The notes beneath the pieces are model-generated. The model ran no database searches, was not told where the DNA came from, and saw only the letters and a list, made by a program, of their open reading frames with translations. A stretch of 57,713 nucleotides of DNA from Bacteroidales bacterium. GTDB lineage: Bacteria > Bacteroidota > Bacteroidia > Bacteroidales > UBA932. A program made the translations under genes and the position numbers. Below are positions 34,165 to 42,450 of this stretch, piece after piece (the first letter of the stretch is position 1; the number at the start of each line of letters is the position of its first letter). The stretch is taken from NCBI GenBank assembly GCA_017428035.1, contig JAFRRR010000105.1, positions 1 to 57,713 of the forward strand, written 5' to 3'.

Positions 34165-35451
34165 TTATCTGTTGAAAAAACCCATATAAGCCACCCCTAA
34201 CGAAATGGAAGGCTCGGGATTATACTCGCTCTTGAGAAAGCGGTGTGAGTATTCGCACTTGACGGCAATCTGCTCTACCGGCATATAATTTATACCGGCC
34301 GCTATGCGCACCTTTTGCGTGTATGTGGCACTTTGCTGCCCTTCTGCCGGGATATAAGGATTATAGGCTTCGCCGCGGCCAAACACATACAGCTTCTGGC
34401 CATCGGTGCGCAAGTTGAACCAGGGGAGAATATCATAACCCGCCTCGATGCCGGCCGCATAGGCTGCTTTGCCCACCGGCGACGATGAGTAAGGCGAATC
34501 GTTTGCCGCACGCACTGCCTTGGCCTTGCTTATGGCGGCACAGTCGCCCAGAAGCGCATAATCGGCATTGCCGCGCACAGTCAGGCGCCGTCCTTTATAA
34601 ACAAAGTCAAACGAGCCTATCCCCAGAGGACCGCGGACTTTGTCGTAGGTCAGGCCTTCGCCGTGAAGGTCGTTGGGGTAGGTGTTATGCATCGTGTTTC
34701 CAAAGTAGCCGCTCAGGCTTAGTCGCAGGTTTCGGACAGAGTAATTGTCTATGCGTGCGGCAAAGCCATAGGTGTTGGCAACTTTGAATTCGTATGGGCT
34801 TCCGGCGCCTTTCTTTATGAAATTGTCGGTGTTGAACATAAAGCCGTCCAGACCGGCCACCATAAGGGCTTCGTAGCGCCAGGCTCCGGCGCGGCCCCAA
34901 AGGCTAATGCCGGTGTCGTGCCAGGTAGAGGGGAATATGGTGTTCTCTCCCTCGGGGCGATATACCGTAAAAAAGTTAAGCGGCTCGTGAGAATTGTTCA
35001 GACCGCCCACAGGCACAATAATGTGACCCATACGCAGGTTCAGCTGAGGCAAAAACGATTTCTGAATCCAGAACTGCTCCAGCTCTACCTCGCCGCCTTT
35101 CTCAATTTCCTGTTCGAATTCGCCGGCTTCTTCGTATTCGCGCTCCAGGGCAGCACCGGTGCCGGTATGCTCAAACTCTATCTCGCTCTGCATGGTCCAG
35201 CCCTTGCCAAAGTCGTAACCAATATAGATTACTGCGTGGGGAATGTCAAACCGGCCGTGTCCGGGCGCGTCTTTGTATTTTGAAGGCTTGGCATAAAGGT
35301 AAGGGCTGTCGTTATAGAAATTGCGGGTAAGCGCCACCTCTCCGTATCCACCCACCGTAAGACGCTCTTTTGGGGTTGTTTGCGCGTTTGCCTCACATAT
35401 ACACAGAAGAAGAAATGCGGCAGCCGCCGCCACCTTTGCCATCAGTTTCAT
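34165..35451 (-). CDS. Porin-like outer-membrane beta-barrel protein
   Basis: 428 residues with a cleavable signal (LLLCICEANAQ) and alternating aromatic/glycine strands through to the end (SLGVAYMGFFNR). It resembles the OprP/OprO-like porins of Bacteroidetes (GGYGEVALTRNFYND; WHDTGISLWGRAG). First gene of the imelysin-DHOR-hemerythrin-LuxR group and preceded by a good promoter. Substrate unknown; an iron complex or heme is an inference from neighbours. Confidence 0.78.
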   Translation of the reverse strand: MKLMAKVAAAAAFLLLCICEANAQTTPKERLTVGGYGEVALTRNFYNDSPYLYAKPSKYKDAPGHGRFDIPHAVIYIGYDFGKGWTMQSEIEFEHTGTGAALEREYEEAGEFEQEIEKGGEVELEQFWIQKSFLPQLNLRMGHIIVPVGGLNNSHEPLNFFTVYRPEGENTIFPSTWHDTGISLWGRAGAWRYEALMVAGLDGFMFNTDNFIKKGAGSPYEFKVANTYGFAARIDNYSVRNLRLSLSGYFGNTMHNTYPNDLHGEGLTYDKVRGPLGIGSFDFVYKGRRLTVRGNADYALLGDCAAISKAKAVRAANDSPYSSSPVGKAAYAAGIEAGYDILPWFNLRTDGQKLYVFGRGEAYNPYIPAEGQQSATYTQKVRIAAGINYMPVEQIAVKCEYSHRFLKSEYNPEPSISLGVAYMGFFNR

Positions 35452-35482
35452 AAGATTTGCGATAAATCTGTTTTGACTGAGG

Positions 35483-35514
35483 CAAAAGTAATGCGGGCCG
35501 TGCCTGCATACAAT
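35483..35514 (-). promoter_or_regulatory. Promoter of the porin-imelysin-DHOR operon
   Basis: ATTG (35514-35511), 20 bp, TACTTTTG (35490-35483) on the minus strand. It lies about 32 nt before the porin ATG. Confidence 0.65.
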
Positions 35515-35536
35515 CCCTAAAAATGGTTATTCTATC

Positions 35537-36439
35537 TTAGCTGTTGTGGCTGGTCTTGCGCCGGATCTTTATTTTGACAACTACCGGACGGTGGTCGGAA
35601 ACCTCGCTGTAGTCTATGATTCCTGTGGGGAGGGTGTTGTCCAGAACTTCTACTTCAGGCGCGCCATTATAGCAGAATACATAGTCCAGGCACATTGTGG
35701 GAGTGTTGCTGGGCCAGCTGAGAACCGGCGCCGACAGCCTGGTCCAGTAGCGGTCCATCTCGTTTATGGTGGCGGTGCCGGGGTCGGTGTTGAAGTCGCC
35801 GCACAGAATCACCGGCTTTTCGTAGCCGTCATAATGCTCTCCGAACCATTGATTCAGGTACACCGCCTGCTCGTATGACGGCTCTCCCGGAGGGCCAAAG
35901 TCCAGGTGGGTGGCGCAGAACACAATGTCTTCTGTCTCAATCACAGCCACGCTGCGCGGCTCGTGGCCGCTGCCCTGCGGGATGGGCAGGGTATATTCGT
36001 CAAGCAGAGGTTTCTTGCAAAGGGCGCCGTTGCCATAGCCGCCGCCGGCAAACTTGAAAGCCGAGGCAAAGTGCTGGCTCCAGCCGCCAAGCTGTTCGGC
36101 CAGATCCTTCATCTGGTTGTTGCTGTGGCGCTGGTTGCAGCTGTCCACCTCGTTCAGCCCCACAAAGTCGGCGCCGGTCTCCTGTATAAAGCGGGCGATG
36201 TCGCCAAGCCGGTCTCCGCCGTGGCCCATATTGGCCACATTGTAAGAAATCAGCGTCAGGAAAGTCTCTTCGTAGGTATCCTCCGGCGGGGTGTCGGGAA
36301 TGTCCGGCGTCTCCGGCGTTTCCGGAGTGTCGGGCTCTACAACCTCTTTCCCGTCTTCCGGATCCGGCTTCGGGGTCTGGCATCCCGAGGTCGAGGCAAC
36401 CATCAGGATTAATGTGAACAGATGAAGGAGATAGCGCAT
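35537..36439 (-). CDS. Endonuclease/exonuclease/phosphatase-fold lipoprotein
   Basis: About 300 residues from MRYLLHLFTLILMVASTSGC (lipobox), then a proline/acid-rich linker (about 25-60) and an EEP domain. Seen motifs: TLISYNVANMG, FVGLNEVDSC (metal-binding Glu), CGDFNTDPG and SDHRPVVVKI (SDH catalytic end). A secreted metal-dependent phosphohydrolase, for example a nuclease or a phosphodiesterase. The more upstream ATG (36457) overlaps the thioesterase gene and gives no better signal. Confidence 0.85.
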   Translation of the reverse strand: MRYLLHLFTLILMVASTSGCQTPKPDPEDGKEVVEPDTPETPETPDIPDTPPEDTYEETFLTLISYNVANMGHGGDRLGDIARFIQETGADFVGLNEVDSCNQRHSNNQMKDLAEQLGGWSQHFASAFKFAGGGYGNGALCKKPLLDEYTLPIPQGSGHEPRSVAVIETEDIVFCATHLDFGPPGEPSYEQAVYLNQWFGEHYDGYEKPVILCGDFNTDPGTATINEMDRYWTRLSAPVLSWPSNTPTMCLDYVFCYNGAPEVEVLDNTLPTGIIDYSEVSDHRPVVVKIKIRRKTSHNS

Positions 36440-36447
36440 ATCTGTAA

Positions 36448-37182
36448 TTATTTCCACACGATTCTGGCGCGGGCAAAGTCGCCTTGTGCGCCGCGGGCGG
36501 CGAACAGCGTGCTGCCGTCTTCCATCTCTTCAAAATGGACTGAGACGGGCTCGCCGTAGAGCACCTCTTTCATATAGATTATCTCCAGGCGGGCGATTTT
36601 CCTCTCATAGAGCATCTCTACGGGGCAGCTGTCCAGCATCCACTGCAGATACTGCATAGAGTTGGTGTGGCCGTTATAGTCTATGTCGCTGTAAGATACG
36701 GTGAGGCTACGGGAGGCTTCGCCGCCCGCTTCGGGCAGTTTGCCGGGAAGCGCCACCGGAACAGGCTCGGGGTTGACCACCCCGGCGATAGTGGTGTCGG
36801 CGGTGATATTCACTGGCCGGCGGGTGGCCAGATTGATGATGGTCCATTCTGATGTAGCGTAGCCGATGGTTTCTCCGGCAGAGTTGCGTACCACAAAATT
36901 TCTGGTGGTGAGCATCCGGTTTACGCTGCCCACCCAGGTCTCTATGCTCACGGTTTCCTCTTCTGCCGGCATAGTGTCCATCTCCACGGCAAATTTGAGA
37001 AGCACCCAGCTCACGCTGCCGCTGTCAATAAGTTTCAGCGCCCCGAAACCGCGGTCGTTGGCGGCGTTGTAGGCCACATTCAGCAGCATTCTTTCCAGCG
37101 CCACCGCCCTGAAATGACGGCGTCCGTCCAGATCTTCAGGCAGAACGGTATAGCTGTATGTATTTGTAAGAGATTTGTCCAT
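36448..37182 (-). CDS. Acyl-ACP thioesterase
   Basis: 244 residues from MDKSLTNTYSYTVLPEDL. Two hot-dog domains are expected; the second carries the DIDYNGHTNSMQYLQWMLDS stretch (Asn/His catalytic region) at about 175. It hydrolyses acyl-ACP to free fatty acids in the cytoplasm, ending fatty acid synthesis. The start was set at 37182 because the promoter box lies at 37191-37198 and upstream residues do not match the family. Confidence 0.87.
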   Translation of the reverse strand: MDKSLTNTYSYTVLPEDLDGRRHFRAVALERMLLNVAYNAANDRGFGALKLIDSGSVSWVLLKFAVEMDTMPAEEETVSIETWVGSVNRMLTTRNFVVRNSAGETIGYATSEWTIINLATRRPVNITADTTIAGVVNPEPVPVALPGKLPEAGGEASRSLTVSYSDIDYNGHTNSMQYLQWMLDSCPVEMLYERKIARLEIIYMKEVLYGEPVSVHFEEMEDGSTLFAARGAQGDFARARIVWK

Positions 37183-37206
37183 AGCAATAGCAAATTTATA
37201 TCTTTG
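37174..37206 (+). promoter_or_regulatory. Promoter of the tsaE operon
   Basis: TTTG (37174-37177), 21 bp, TATCTTTG (37199-37206). It leads into tsaE, whose ATG is at 37226. Confidence 0.72.
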
Positions 37207-37221
37207 TAGTAGGATTTCAAA
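37191..37221 (-). promoter_or_regulatory. Promoter of the acyl-ACP thioesterase gene
   Basis: On the minus strand: TTTG (37221-37218), 19 bp, TAAATTTG (37198-37191). It is interleaved with the divergent tsaE promoter; the leader before the ATG is only ~5 nt. Confidence 0.72.
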
Positions 37222-37225
37222 CGAA

Positions 37226-37642
37226 ATGAAGGAGATAATTTGCACATTGGACACGCTGGATGCCGCAGCCGGAGAGTTTCTGGAGGCGATTGGCGACAAT
37301 ACGATAATCGCTTTCTACGGCCACCTCGGGGCGGGTAAAACCACTTTTATCAAGGCCATCTGCGACCGGCTGGGGGTGGAGGACAACGTCTGCAGCCCGA
37401 CTTTCACCATAGTGAACGAATATCAATCGGCCGCCGGCGAGCCGGTTTTCCATTTTGATTTCTACAGGATTGACTCTTTGAAAGAGGCGCAGGACCTGGG
37501 GCTGGACGAGTATTTCTACAGCGGCGGCCTTTGCCTTATGGAATGGCCAGAAAAGATTGCGGAGCTGCTCCCCGAAGATACCGTGGAGGTTCGCATAGAT
37601 CCGATAGACGAAACCACAAGACGCATCACGATATGTTCGTAG
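37226..37642 (+). CDS. tsaE: tRNA threonylcarbamoyladenosine biosynthesis ATPase TsaE
   Basis: 138 residues. P-loop GHLGAGKTTF at about 32-41, followed by the family segments VCSPTFTIVNEY and HFDFYRI, and the EWPE motif near the C-terminus. TsaE works with TsaB and TsaD to make t6A37 on ANN-decoding tRNAs. The ATG at 37226 fits the promoter; longer starts would overlap it. It overlaps the metallophosphoesterase gene by 10 nt. Confidence 0.95.
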   Translation: MKEIICTLDTLDAAAGEFLEAIGDNTIIAFYGHLGAGKTTFIKAICDRLGVEDNVCSPTFTIVNEYQSAAGEPVFHFDFYRIDSLKEAQDLGLDEYFYSGGLCLMEWPEKIAELLPEDTVEVRIDPIDETTRRITICS

Positions 37643-38136
37643 GGGTCATTTCAGATACTCACGGCACCTTTGCCGATGATGTGCGGCGCTTTCTGGAGCC
37701 GGTGGACGTGATTTGGCACGCGGGCGACTTCGGCGGCATTGAATGTGCCGACGAGATAGCCACCTTCAAGCCGCTGATAGGCGTATACGGCAACTGCGAC
37801 GGCGGCGACGTGCGGCTCAGTTATCCGCTTCAGCAGGTCTTTATGGCAGAGGACGTGAAGGTGGCGATGACCCACATCGGCGGCTTCCCCGGCCGCTACG
37901 ACTGGGAGGCCTACAACCTGATTACCCACAACAAACCCCGCATTTTCGTGTGCGGACACTCGCATATCCTGCGCGTGATGGGCGACAAGAAATTGGGCGT
38001 GATGGTGTTCAACCCCGGAAGCTGCGGCTTCCAGGGAATCCACACCGTGCGCACTGCGCTGCGCTTTCACATAGACGGCAGCGACATACACGATATGGAA
38101 GTGGGGGAGTGGAAACGAACTGAAGCCTGCTCATAA
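37633..38136 (+). CDS. YfcE/MJ0936-type metallophosphoesterase
   Basis: 167 residues. Calcineurin-like motifs in order: GVISDTHG at the start, HAGDFG at about 30, YGNCDG at about 55, THIGGFPG and CGHSHIL near 115. These give the two-metal phosphodiesterase centre. Cytoplasmic; natural substrate unknown. It overlaps tsaE and is followed 4 nt later by rsmE. Confidence 0.9.
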   Translation: MFVGVISDTHGTFADDVRRFLEPVDVIWHAGDFGGIECADEIATFKPLIGVYGNCDGGDVRLSYPLQQVFMAEDVKVAMTHIGGFPGRYDWEAYNLITHNKPRIFVCGHSHILRVMGDKKLGVMVFNPGSCGFQGIHTVRTALRFHIDGSDIHDMEVGEWKRTEACS

Positions 38137-38140
38137 CCAT

Positions 38141-38890
38141 ATGGAACTGTTCTTCTCAAGAGAAATCGCCTCTGGCGCACGCGAACTGGACCGGCAGGAG
38201 TCGGGCCACTGCATCAAGGTGCTGCGCCACCGCGCCGGCGACACGATGCACGTGATAGACGGCTGCGGCAATCTATACGAATGCCGCATAGTCTCTGCCG
38301 ACCCGTCAGCCACCGGTTTCGAGGTGGTAAGCGTTGTGGAGGGCTACGGCTCGCACCCCTACAGGCTCACTATGGCCGTGGCGCCGCCCAAGAACATAGA
38401 CCGTTTCGAGTGGTTCTGCGAGAAGGCCACAGAGATAGGGGTGGACGAGATTGTGCCGCTGGTGGGTGACTACAGCGAGCGCAAGGTCTTCAAAGGCGAC
38501 CGCTGCGAGCGGATAATAGTATCCGCCGCCAAGCAGAGTCACAAGGGGGCTGTTCCCTCGCTGGCGCCGCTGACCCCCGTCCGGGAGCTCCTGAAGCGTG
38601 AATTTGCCCCCGGCGTGCGCAAGTTTATCTGTTATTGCAGCGAGGTCGAAGGTGCTGCCAAAATCCATATCCGCGAGGCTCTGGCCACCGCCGGAAGCGC
38701 TTCGGGCCAGACCGATGCGGCCCTGCCCGAATTCGTGGTGATGATAGGCCCCGAGGGCGACTTCTCCCGCGAGGAGATGGCCCTTGCCGTGGAGTGCGGC
38801 TGGCAAGTCATTTCCCTTGGCGACAGCCGCCTGCGCATAGAAACCGCCGCCCTGGCAGCCACCGCCGCAGTGTACCTGAATTGTCAATAA
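38141..38890 (+). CDS. rsmE: 16S rRNA (uracil(1498)-N3)-methyltransferase RsmE
   Basis: 249 residues, the normal length. N-terminal PUA-like part (HCIKVLRHRAGDTMHVIDG) and C-terminal SPOUT knot with MIGPEGDFSREE and LGDSRLRIETAALAA, both diagnostic. It methylates U1498 of 16S rRNA with S-adenosylmethionine. Third gene of the tsaE-phosphoesterase-rsmE string. Confidence 0.95.
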   Translation: MELFFSREIASGARELDRQESGHCIKVLRHRAGDTMHVIDGCGNLYECRIVSADPSATGFEVVSVVEGYGSHPYRLTMAVAPPKNIDRFEWFCEKATEIGVDEIVPLVGDYSERKVFKGDRCERIIVSAAKQSHKGAVPSLAPLTPVRELLKREFAPGVRKFICYCSEVEGAAKIHIREALATAGSASGQTDAALPEFVVMIGPEGDFSREEMALAVECGWQVISLGDSRLRIETAALAATAAVYLNCQ

Positions 38891-38900
38891 ATCACTATAT

Positions 38901-39536
38901 ATGAAAAAGTTAGCTCTATTAATAGCCATTGCATCCATTTGCTTTGGATGTGGGCAGAATGCCCCTAAAAACCAGAAAGCGGATATGAACAATCCCGTTA
39001 TTGAAACCATTATGTCTCGCCGCTCTATACGGCACTATACAGACCAGCCTGTGGCGCGCGAGCTGCTGCAGAAAATTGCGGAGTGCGGCGTGAATGCCCC
39101 CAACGCTATGAACCGTCAGCAGTGGGAAGTGCGCATCATAGACAGTCCCGACTATTTTGACGGCCTCACCAAGGTCCTGGACGGGACGGCGCCTTTCCTC
39201 TCCAGCGACGGCGATCCCAAGTACCGCAACTGCCTGCGCAACGCCACCGCGGCCATAGCCGTGGCCTGCCCTGACGACGAGTCGGGTATGTGCCTGGTGA
39301 ATGTTGGCCTGCTGTGCGAAAACGTCTGCCTGGCAGCCAAATCGCTGGGTCTGGGTTCGGTAGTTATGGCCGGCCCGGTAATGATGATGAACAGCATTCC
39401 CGAGGCCAAGCCGTTCATAGACAGGCTGGGTTTCAGCGAAGGCTATAAGCTCCGCATCATCGTGGGCCTGGGTTATCCCGACGAGGACCCTGAAGCCAAA
39501 CCCCGCGACCTCGGCAAGATCAAGTTCGTGGATTAG
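38901..39536 (+). CDS. Nitroreductase-family protein with lipoprotein signal
   Basis: 211 residues. The N-terminus LALLIAIASICFGCGQN is a lipobox, unusual for a flavin enzyme that is normally cytoplasmic. The nitroreductase fold follows: MSRRSIRHYTDQPV (FMN-phosphate binding) at about 36 and LAAKSLGLGSVVMAGP in the second half. It would be an FMN-dependent NAD(P)H oxidoreductase; if exported it needs another electron donor. Similar lipoprotein nitroreductases are known in Bacteroidales. Confidence 0.85.
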   Translation: MKKLALLIAIASICFGCGQNAPKNQKADMNNPVIETIMSRRSIRHYTDQPVARELLQKIAECGVNAPNAMNRQQWEVRIIDSPDYFDGLTKVLDGTAPFLSSDGDPKYRNCLRNATAAIAVACPDDESGMCLVNVGLLCENVCLAAKSLGLGSVVMAGPVMMMNSIPEAKPFIDRLGFSEGYKLRIIVGLGYPDEDPEAKPRDLGKIKFVD

Positions 39537-39702
39537 CCGTTGCGCCAGGGGCAGCTTTGCCTTTTGGTTTGCACCAAGCGCATTATGCTTGGCTGGAAAG
39601 CATCTGGGGCAGGGTGTTGGCGCTTGGTGCGGCCTATCAGGCGTTACCGAGCGTGAAGGTTGTGGCTGTACGCGCCTGAGGGTGCGTCTGCCGCGCTTGG
39701 TG
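39536..39702. repeat. REP-like repeats on the left of the RAYT gene
   Basis: GCCGTTGCGCCAGG at 39536-39549 recurs at 40893-40906 beyond the transposase gene. GCACCAAGCGC (39571-39581) is inverted at 39620-39630, and GCGCTTGGTG appears again at 39693-39702 followed by AAAA. The segment has no gene. Confidence 0.6.
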
Positions 39703-39722
39703 AAAATCTTTTCCTGAAAAGT

Positions 39723-39754
39723 CTTGACAAGGGCTCGTGCCGGTTGTATATTTG
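39723..39754 (+). promoter_or_regulatory. Promoter of the RAYT-like transposase gene
   Basis: CTTG (39723-39726), 20 bp, TATATTTG (39747-39754); the ATG is at 39791. Confidence 0.6.
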
Positions 39755-39790
39755 TGGTGAGCAGCCATAAGCGGCGGCGGATTTGTGCGA

Positions 39791-40762
39791 ATGAATATCA
39801 GTAATGACCTGCTCGCGGAGCTTTCACGTGATCTCGGGCTCGATGTTCCCTTTGTCAAGGGGCAGACAATTTCGGTCAATAAATGCTGGCATTTTTATAC
39901 CAACGGTGCCGACGTTGATGCGATGTTCTATGACGAGGCAGACTTTGTGAGCGCGATGAACCGCATCTTTGTCACCCGGTTGGGCTTTAAGGTTGTTATA
40001 CTGGCTTTTACTTTGATGGACACCCACGTGCACTTTGTGTTGTATGGGGAATTGGAAGAGTGTGTGCGGTTTATGAAAGAGTTCATCAGACTGACGTCCC
40101 AGCATATTGAACACCGGCACGGAGAGCAGAAAAAGCTGTCAGAGGTAAATGTGAGCTATCAGCCGATAACAGATGACAGATATCTCAAAACGGTTATCTG
40201 CTACACCCTTAAAAATGCTCCAGTGGGCGGATTGGGCTTCAATGCCCTGGACTACCCTTGGTCCAGCGGCCCGTTATATTTCAAAAGAGCGGGGTTATGG
40301 TGTTCGCCGGCGTGGGATGCACCGCTGGCTCCCGGCAGTTATCGTTTGGAGCAGATCGGGTTTAACGAGAGGCGAACTGTTCTGCAGACTAGAAAGAATA
40401 TCCCGCTGGACACCCTTATGATCTGACAGTTGGTTTTCCCGGGCGAGTATGTGGCGGTAGAAGTAGTTGAACGCCTTTTCAAAACCTGCCGTAGCTTCAA
40501 CTTCTTTATGTGTAGTTCCAGAGAAGATGACGTTGAGTCCCGTGGAGGCTGCCTGTCTCAGCTGACGATGCCCATTCAGGAACTTCGCCAGCATAAGCGC
40601 CAGGTGTGTGCAGAGCTGTTCGGTACCGAAAAAACCAATTGTCTGGAGATGACTCAGAGACTCAGGCTTGCCAGGGCCCTTCGGTCCCGATACAATTGCT
40701 CTCCCAAGCAGATTGCCAAGGTCTGCGGCCTGGTCTATAATGACGTAAAAGATAGATTGTAG
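39791..40762 (+). pseudogene. RAYT-like (IS200/Y1 HUH) transposase gene interrupted by one in-frame TGA
   Basis: The first frame (39791-40426) carries the Y1 transposase motif DTHVHFVLYG (HUH) at about 77 and the YTLKNAPVGGL...YPWSSGPLYF segment typical of REP-associated tyrosine transposases. It stops at TGA 40424-40426. The same reading frame continues without shift to TAG 40760-40762 with a well-formed C-terminal part (FPGEYVAVEVVERLFKT; RLRLARALRSRYNCSPKQIA), a helical DNA-binding-like domain. Together they would give about 323 residues. So this looks like one gene with a single nonsense codon, either decayed or read through. The repeats on both sides fit a RAYT/REP pair. Confidence 0.72.
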
Positions 40763-40774
40763 CTATAATCTGCA

Positions 40775-40912
40775 TTTCACCAGGCGTGGGGACCACTGTT
40801 AGATGATACGCTGAGCCTATCGTTTGCGCTCGGTGCCATCAGTTTGGCCTCACCTAGCGTGGTGTATGGCGATAGACATCGCTCTAGCCAAGGCCGTTGC
40901 GCCAGGTGAAAA
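40775..40912. repeat. REP-like repeats on the right of the RAYT gene
   Basis: TTTCACCAGGCGT (40775-40787) and GCGCCAGGTGAAA (40899-40911) are near-perfect inverted repeats. Related CACCTAGCGTGGTG and GCGCTCGGTGCC lie between. The motif GCGCCAGGTGAAAA resembles GCGCTTGGTGAAAA on the left side. Confidence 0.6.
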
Positions 40913-40930
40913 ACAAAAAGATGAAAAAAC

Positions 40931-41035
40931 CTAATTGACCCCCACCAAATCGCGCAGCTCAGTGTCGTCATAGCCCTTGCAGCCGGCAACCGCCATAAGC
41001 GCAACGGCCAGTATCGCAGACAAAAATCTTTTCAT
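40931..41035 (-). pseudogene. Truncated lipoprotein gene (34 residues)
   Basis: Reads MKRFLSAILAVALMAVAGC, then KGYDDTELRDLVGVN and stop. This is a full lipoprotein signal and the first residues of the kind (GCKxYDDTEL) that in Bacteroidales proteins opens a long coiled-coil surface protein. The frame ends 19 nt before the REP-like repeat, so the gene was probably cut by that element. It starts 29 nt after the miaB stop on the same strand. A genuine 34-residue lipopeptide cannot be excluded. Confidence 0.6.
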
Positions 41036-41063
41036 ATGCGTAATCAAGAAAGTTCAATATGGC

Positions 41064-42395
41064 TTATTCCACAACCTCGCACAGCAGGGTGGCGGGGGTG
41101 CAGTCTTTCACGAGGACGGTGACATATTCGCCGGTCTTATGGCCGGCGGCGGGGAATACGCACGCCTTGTTCTGGCTGGTGCGGCCCATAAGATCGGAAG
41201 CGGACTTTTTGGAAAAACCTTCTACCAGAACCTCAAAGGTCTTGCCCACGTCGCGGCGGTTGCTCTCCAGGGAGAGCTCACCCTGCAGGGCGATGACCTG
41301 TTCCAGACGGGCTGTCTTGACCTCTGGCGGAACGTCGTCGGGGTAGTGGCGCTGGGCCAGAGTGCCGGGGCGTTCGGAGTACTGGAACATAAAAGCCGCG
41401 TCAAATTTCACCTGGCGGAAAAGATCCAGCGTATCCTCGAAATCAGTTTCCGTCTCGCCGCAAAAACCGGTGATGACATCTGTGGTGATGGCGCAGTCGG
41501 GCATTATCTCGCGGATGCGGGCCACCCGATCCAGATACCACTCGCGGGTGTGGCGGCGGCGCATTTTCTCCAGCATTGCGTTGCTTCCCGACTGGACCGG
41601 CAGGTGGATATGCTTGCAGATGTTGGGGTAGGCGGCCATTGTGAGCAGCACCTCGTCTTTCATATCTTTGGGGTGCGATGTGGCAAAGCGTACGCGCACC
41701 GAAGGCGAGAGCCGGGCCACCATCTCCAGCAGTTTCGCAAAGGAGACGTCGCCGAACTTGTATGAATCCACATTCTGTCCCAGCAGGATTATCTCTTTGT
41801 AGCCGGCGTCAATCACTTCGCGAGCCTCCCGAAGGATGCTTTCGCAGTCCCGGCTGCGCTCGGCGCCGCGGGTGTAGGGCACCACGCAGTAAGAGCAGAC
41901 GTTGTTGCAGCCGCGCATTATGGAGATGTAGGCGCTCACGCCGCCTGCGTCCATACGCACCGGCGAAATATCGCCGTAGGTCTCTTCGTGGCTGAGCAGG
42001 GTGTTGATCTGCTTGCTGCCGGTGGCGCGGATGCTCTCCAGCAGGCGCGGCAGGTCGCGGTAGGCGTCGGGGCCGGCCACCAGATCCACCGCCGGATGCT
42101 CCAGCAGCTTCTCTTTGAGCCGTTCTGCCATACAGCCGATAACTCCCACCACCAGGCTGGGATGCTTTTTCTTTTCCAGACGGAAAAAGTCCAGCCGGCC
42201 CAGGATGCGCTGCTCTGCGTTGTCGCGTATGGCACAGGTGTTTATCAGCACCAGATCGGCAAGGGAAACTTCCTTGCAAAGTACATATCCGCTTTTTGAA
42301 AGAATCGCCAGCACAACCTCGCTGTCATTGACGTTCATCTGGCAGCCGTAGGTCTCTATCAGTACTCTGGGCGCAATGGTATAGTTATTGTTCAT
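41064..42395 (-). CDS. miaB: tRNA-2-methylthio-N6-dimethylallyladenosine synthase MiaB
   Basis: 443 residues, normal length. N-terminal MTTase domain with YGCQMNVNDSE, CAIRDNAEQ and GCMAERL cysteines (second Fe-S cluster), radical-SAM motif CNNVCSYCVVP at about 153, and C-terminal TRAM domain. It thiolates i6A37 on tRNAs reading UNN codons. Of the MiaB-like enzymes, the RGCNNVCSYC and LLGQNVDSY patterns favour MiaB over MtaB or RimO. Confidence 0.95.
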   Translation of the reverse strand: MNNNYTIAPRVLIETYGCQMNVNDSEVVLAILSKSGYVLCKEVSLADLVLINTCAIRDNAEQRILGRLDFFRLEKKKHPSLVVGVIGCMAERLKEKLLEHPAVDLVAGPDAYRDLPRLLESIRATGSKQINTLLSHEETYGDISPVRMDAGGVSAYISIMRGCNNVCSYCVVPYTRGAERSRDCESILREAREVIDAGYKEIILLGQNVDSYKFGDVSFAKLLEMVARLSPSVRVRFATSHPKDMKDEVLLTMAAYPNICKHIHLPVQSGSNAMLEKMRRRHTREWYLDRVARIREIMPDCAITTDVITGFCGETETDFEDTLDLFRQVKFDAAFMFQYSERPGTLAQRHYPDDVPPEVKTARLEQVIALQGELSLESNRRDVGKTFEVLVEGFSKKSASDLMGRTSQNKACVFPAAGHKTGEYVTVLVKDCTPATLLCEVVE

Positions 42396-42435
42396 CTGCT
42401 CTCAAAAATTACACCGCTAAGTTAGTTTTATTTAT

Positions 42436-42443
42436 TATCTTTG
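42436..42443 (+). promoter_or_regulatory. -7 promoter box for the 42.4-44.8 kb operon
   Basis: TATCTTTG, 7 nt before the ATG at 42451. The resulting leader is very short. No ideal -33 TTTG is visible. Confidence 0.5.
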
Positions 42444-42450
42444 CCTTGAG

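Noticed and set aside
40430-40762. Separate 110-residue gene after the RAYT stop
   Set aside because: It is in the same frame as the transposase, begins at TTG 6 nt after the TGA, and its sequence reads as the missing C-terminal part.
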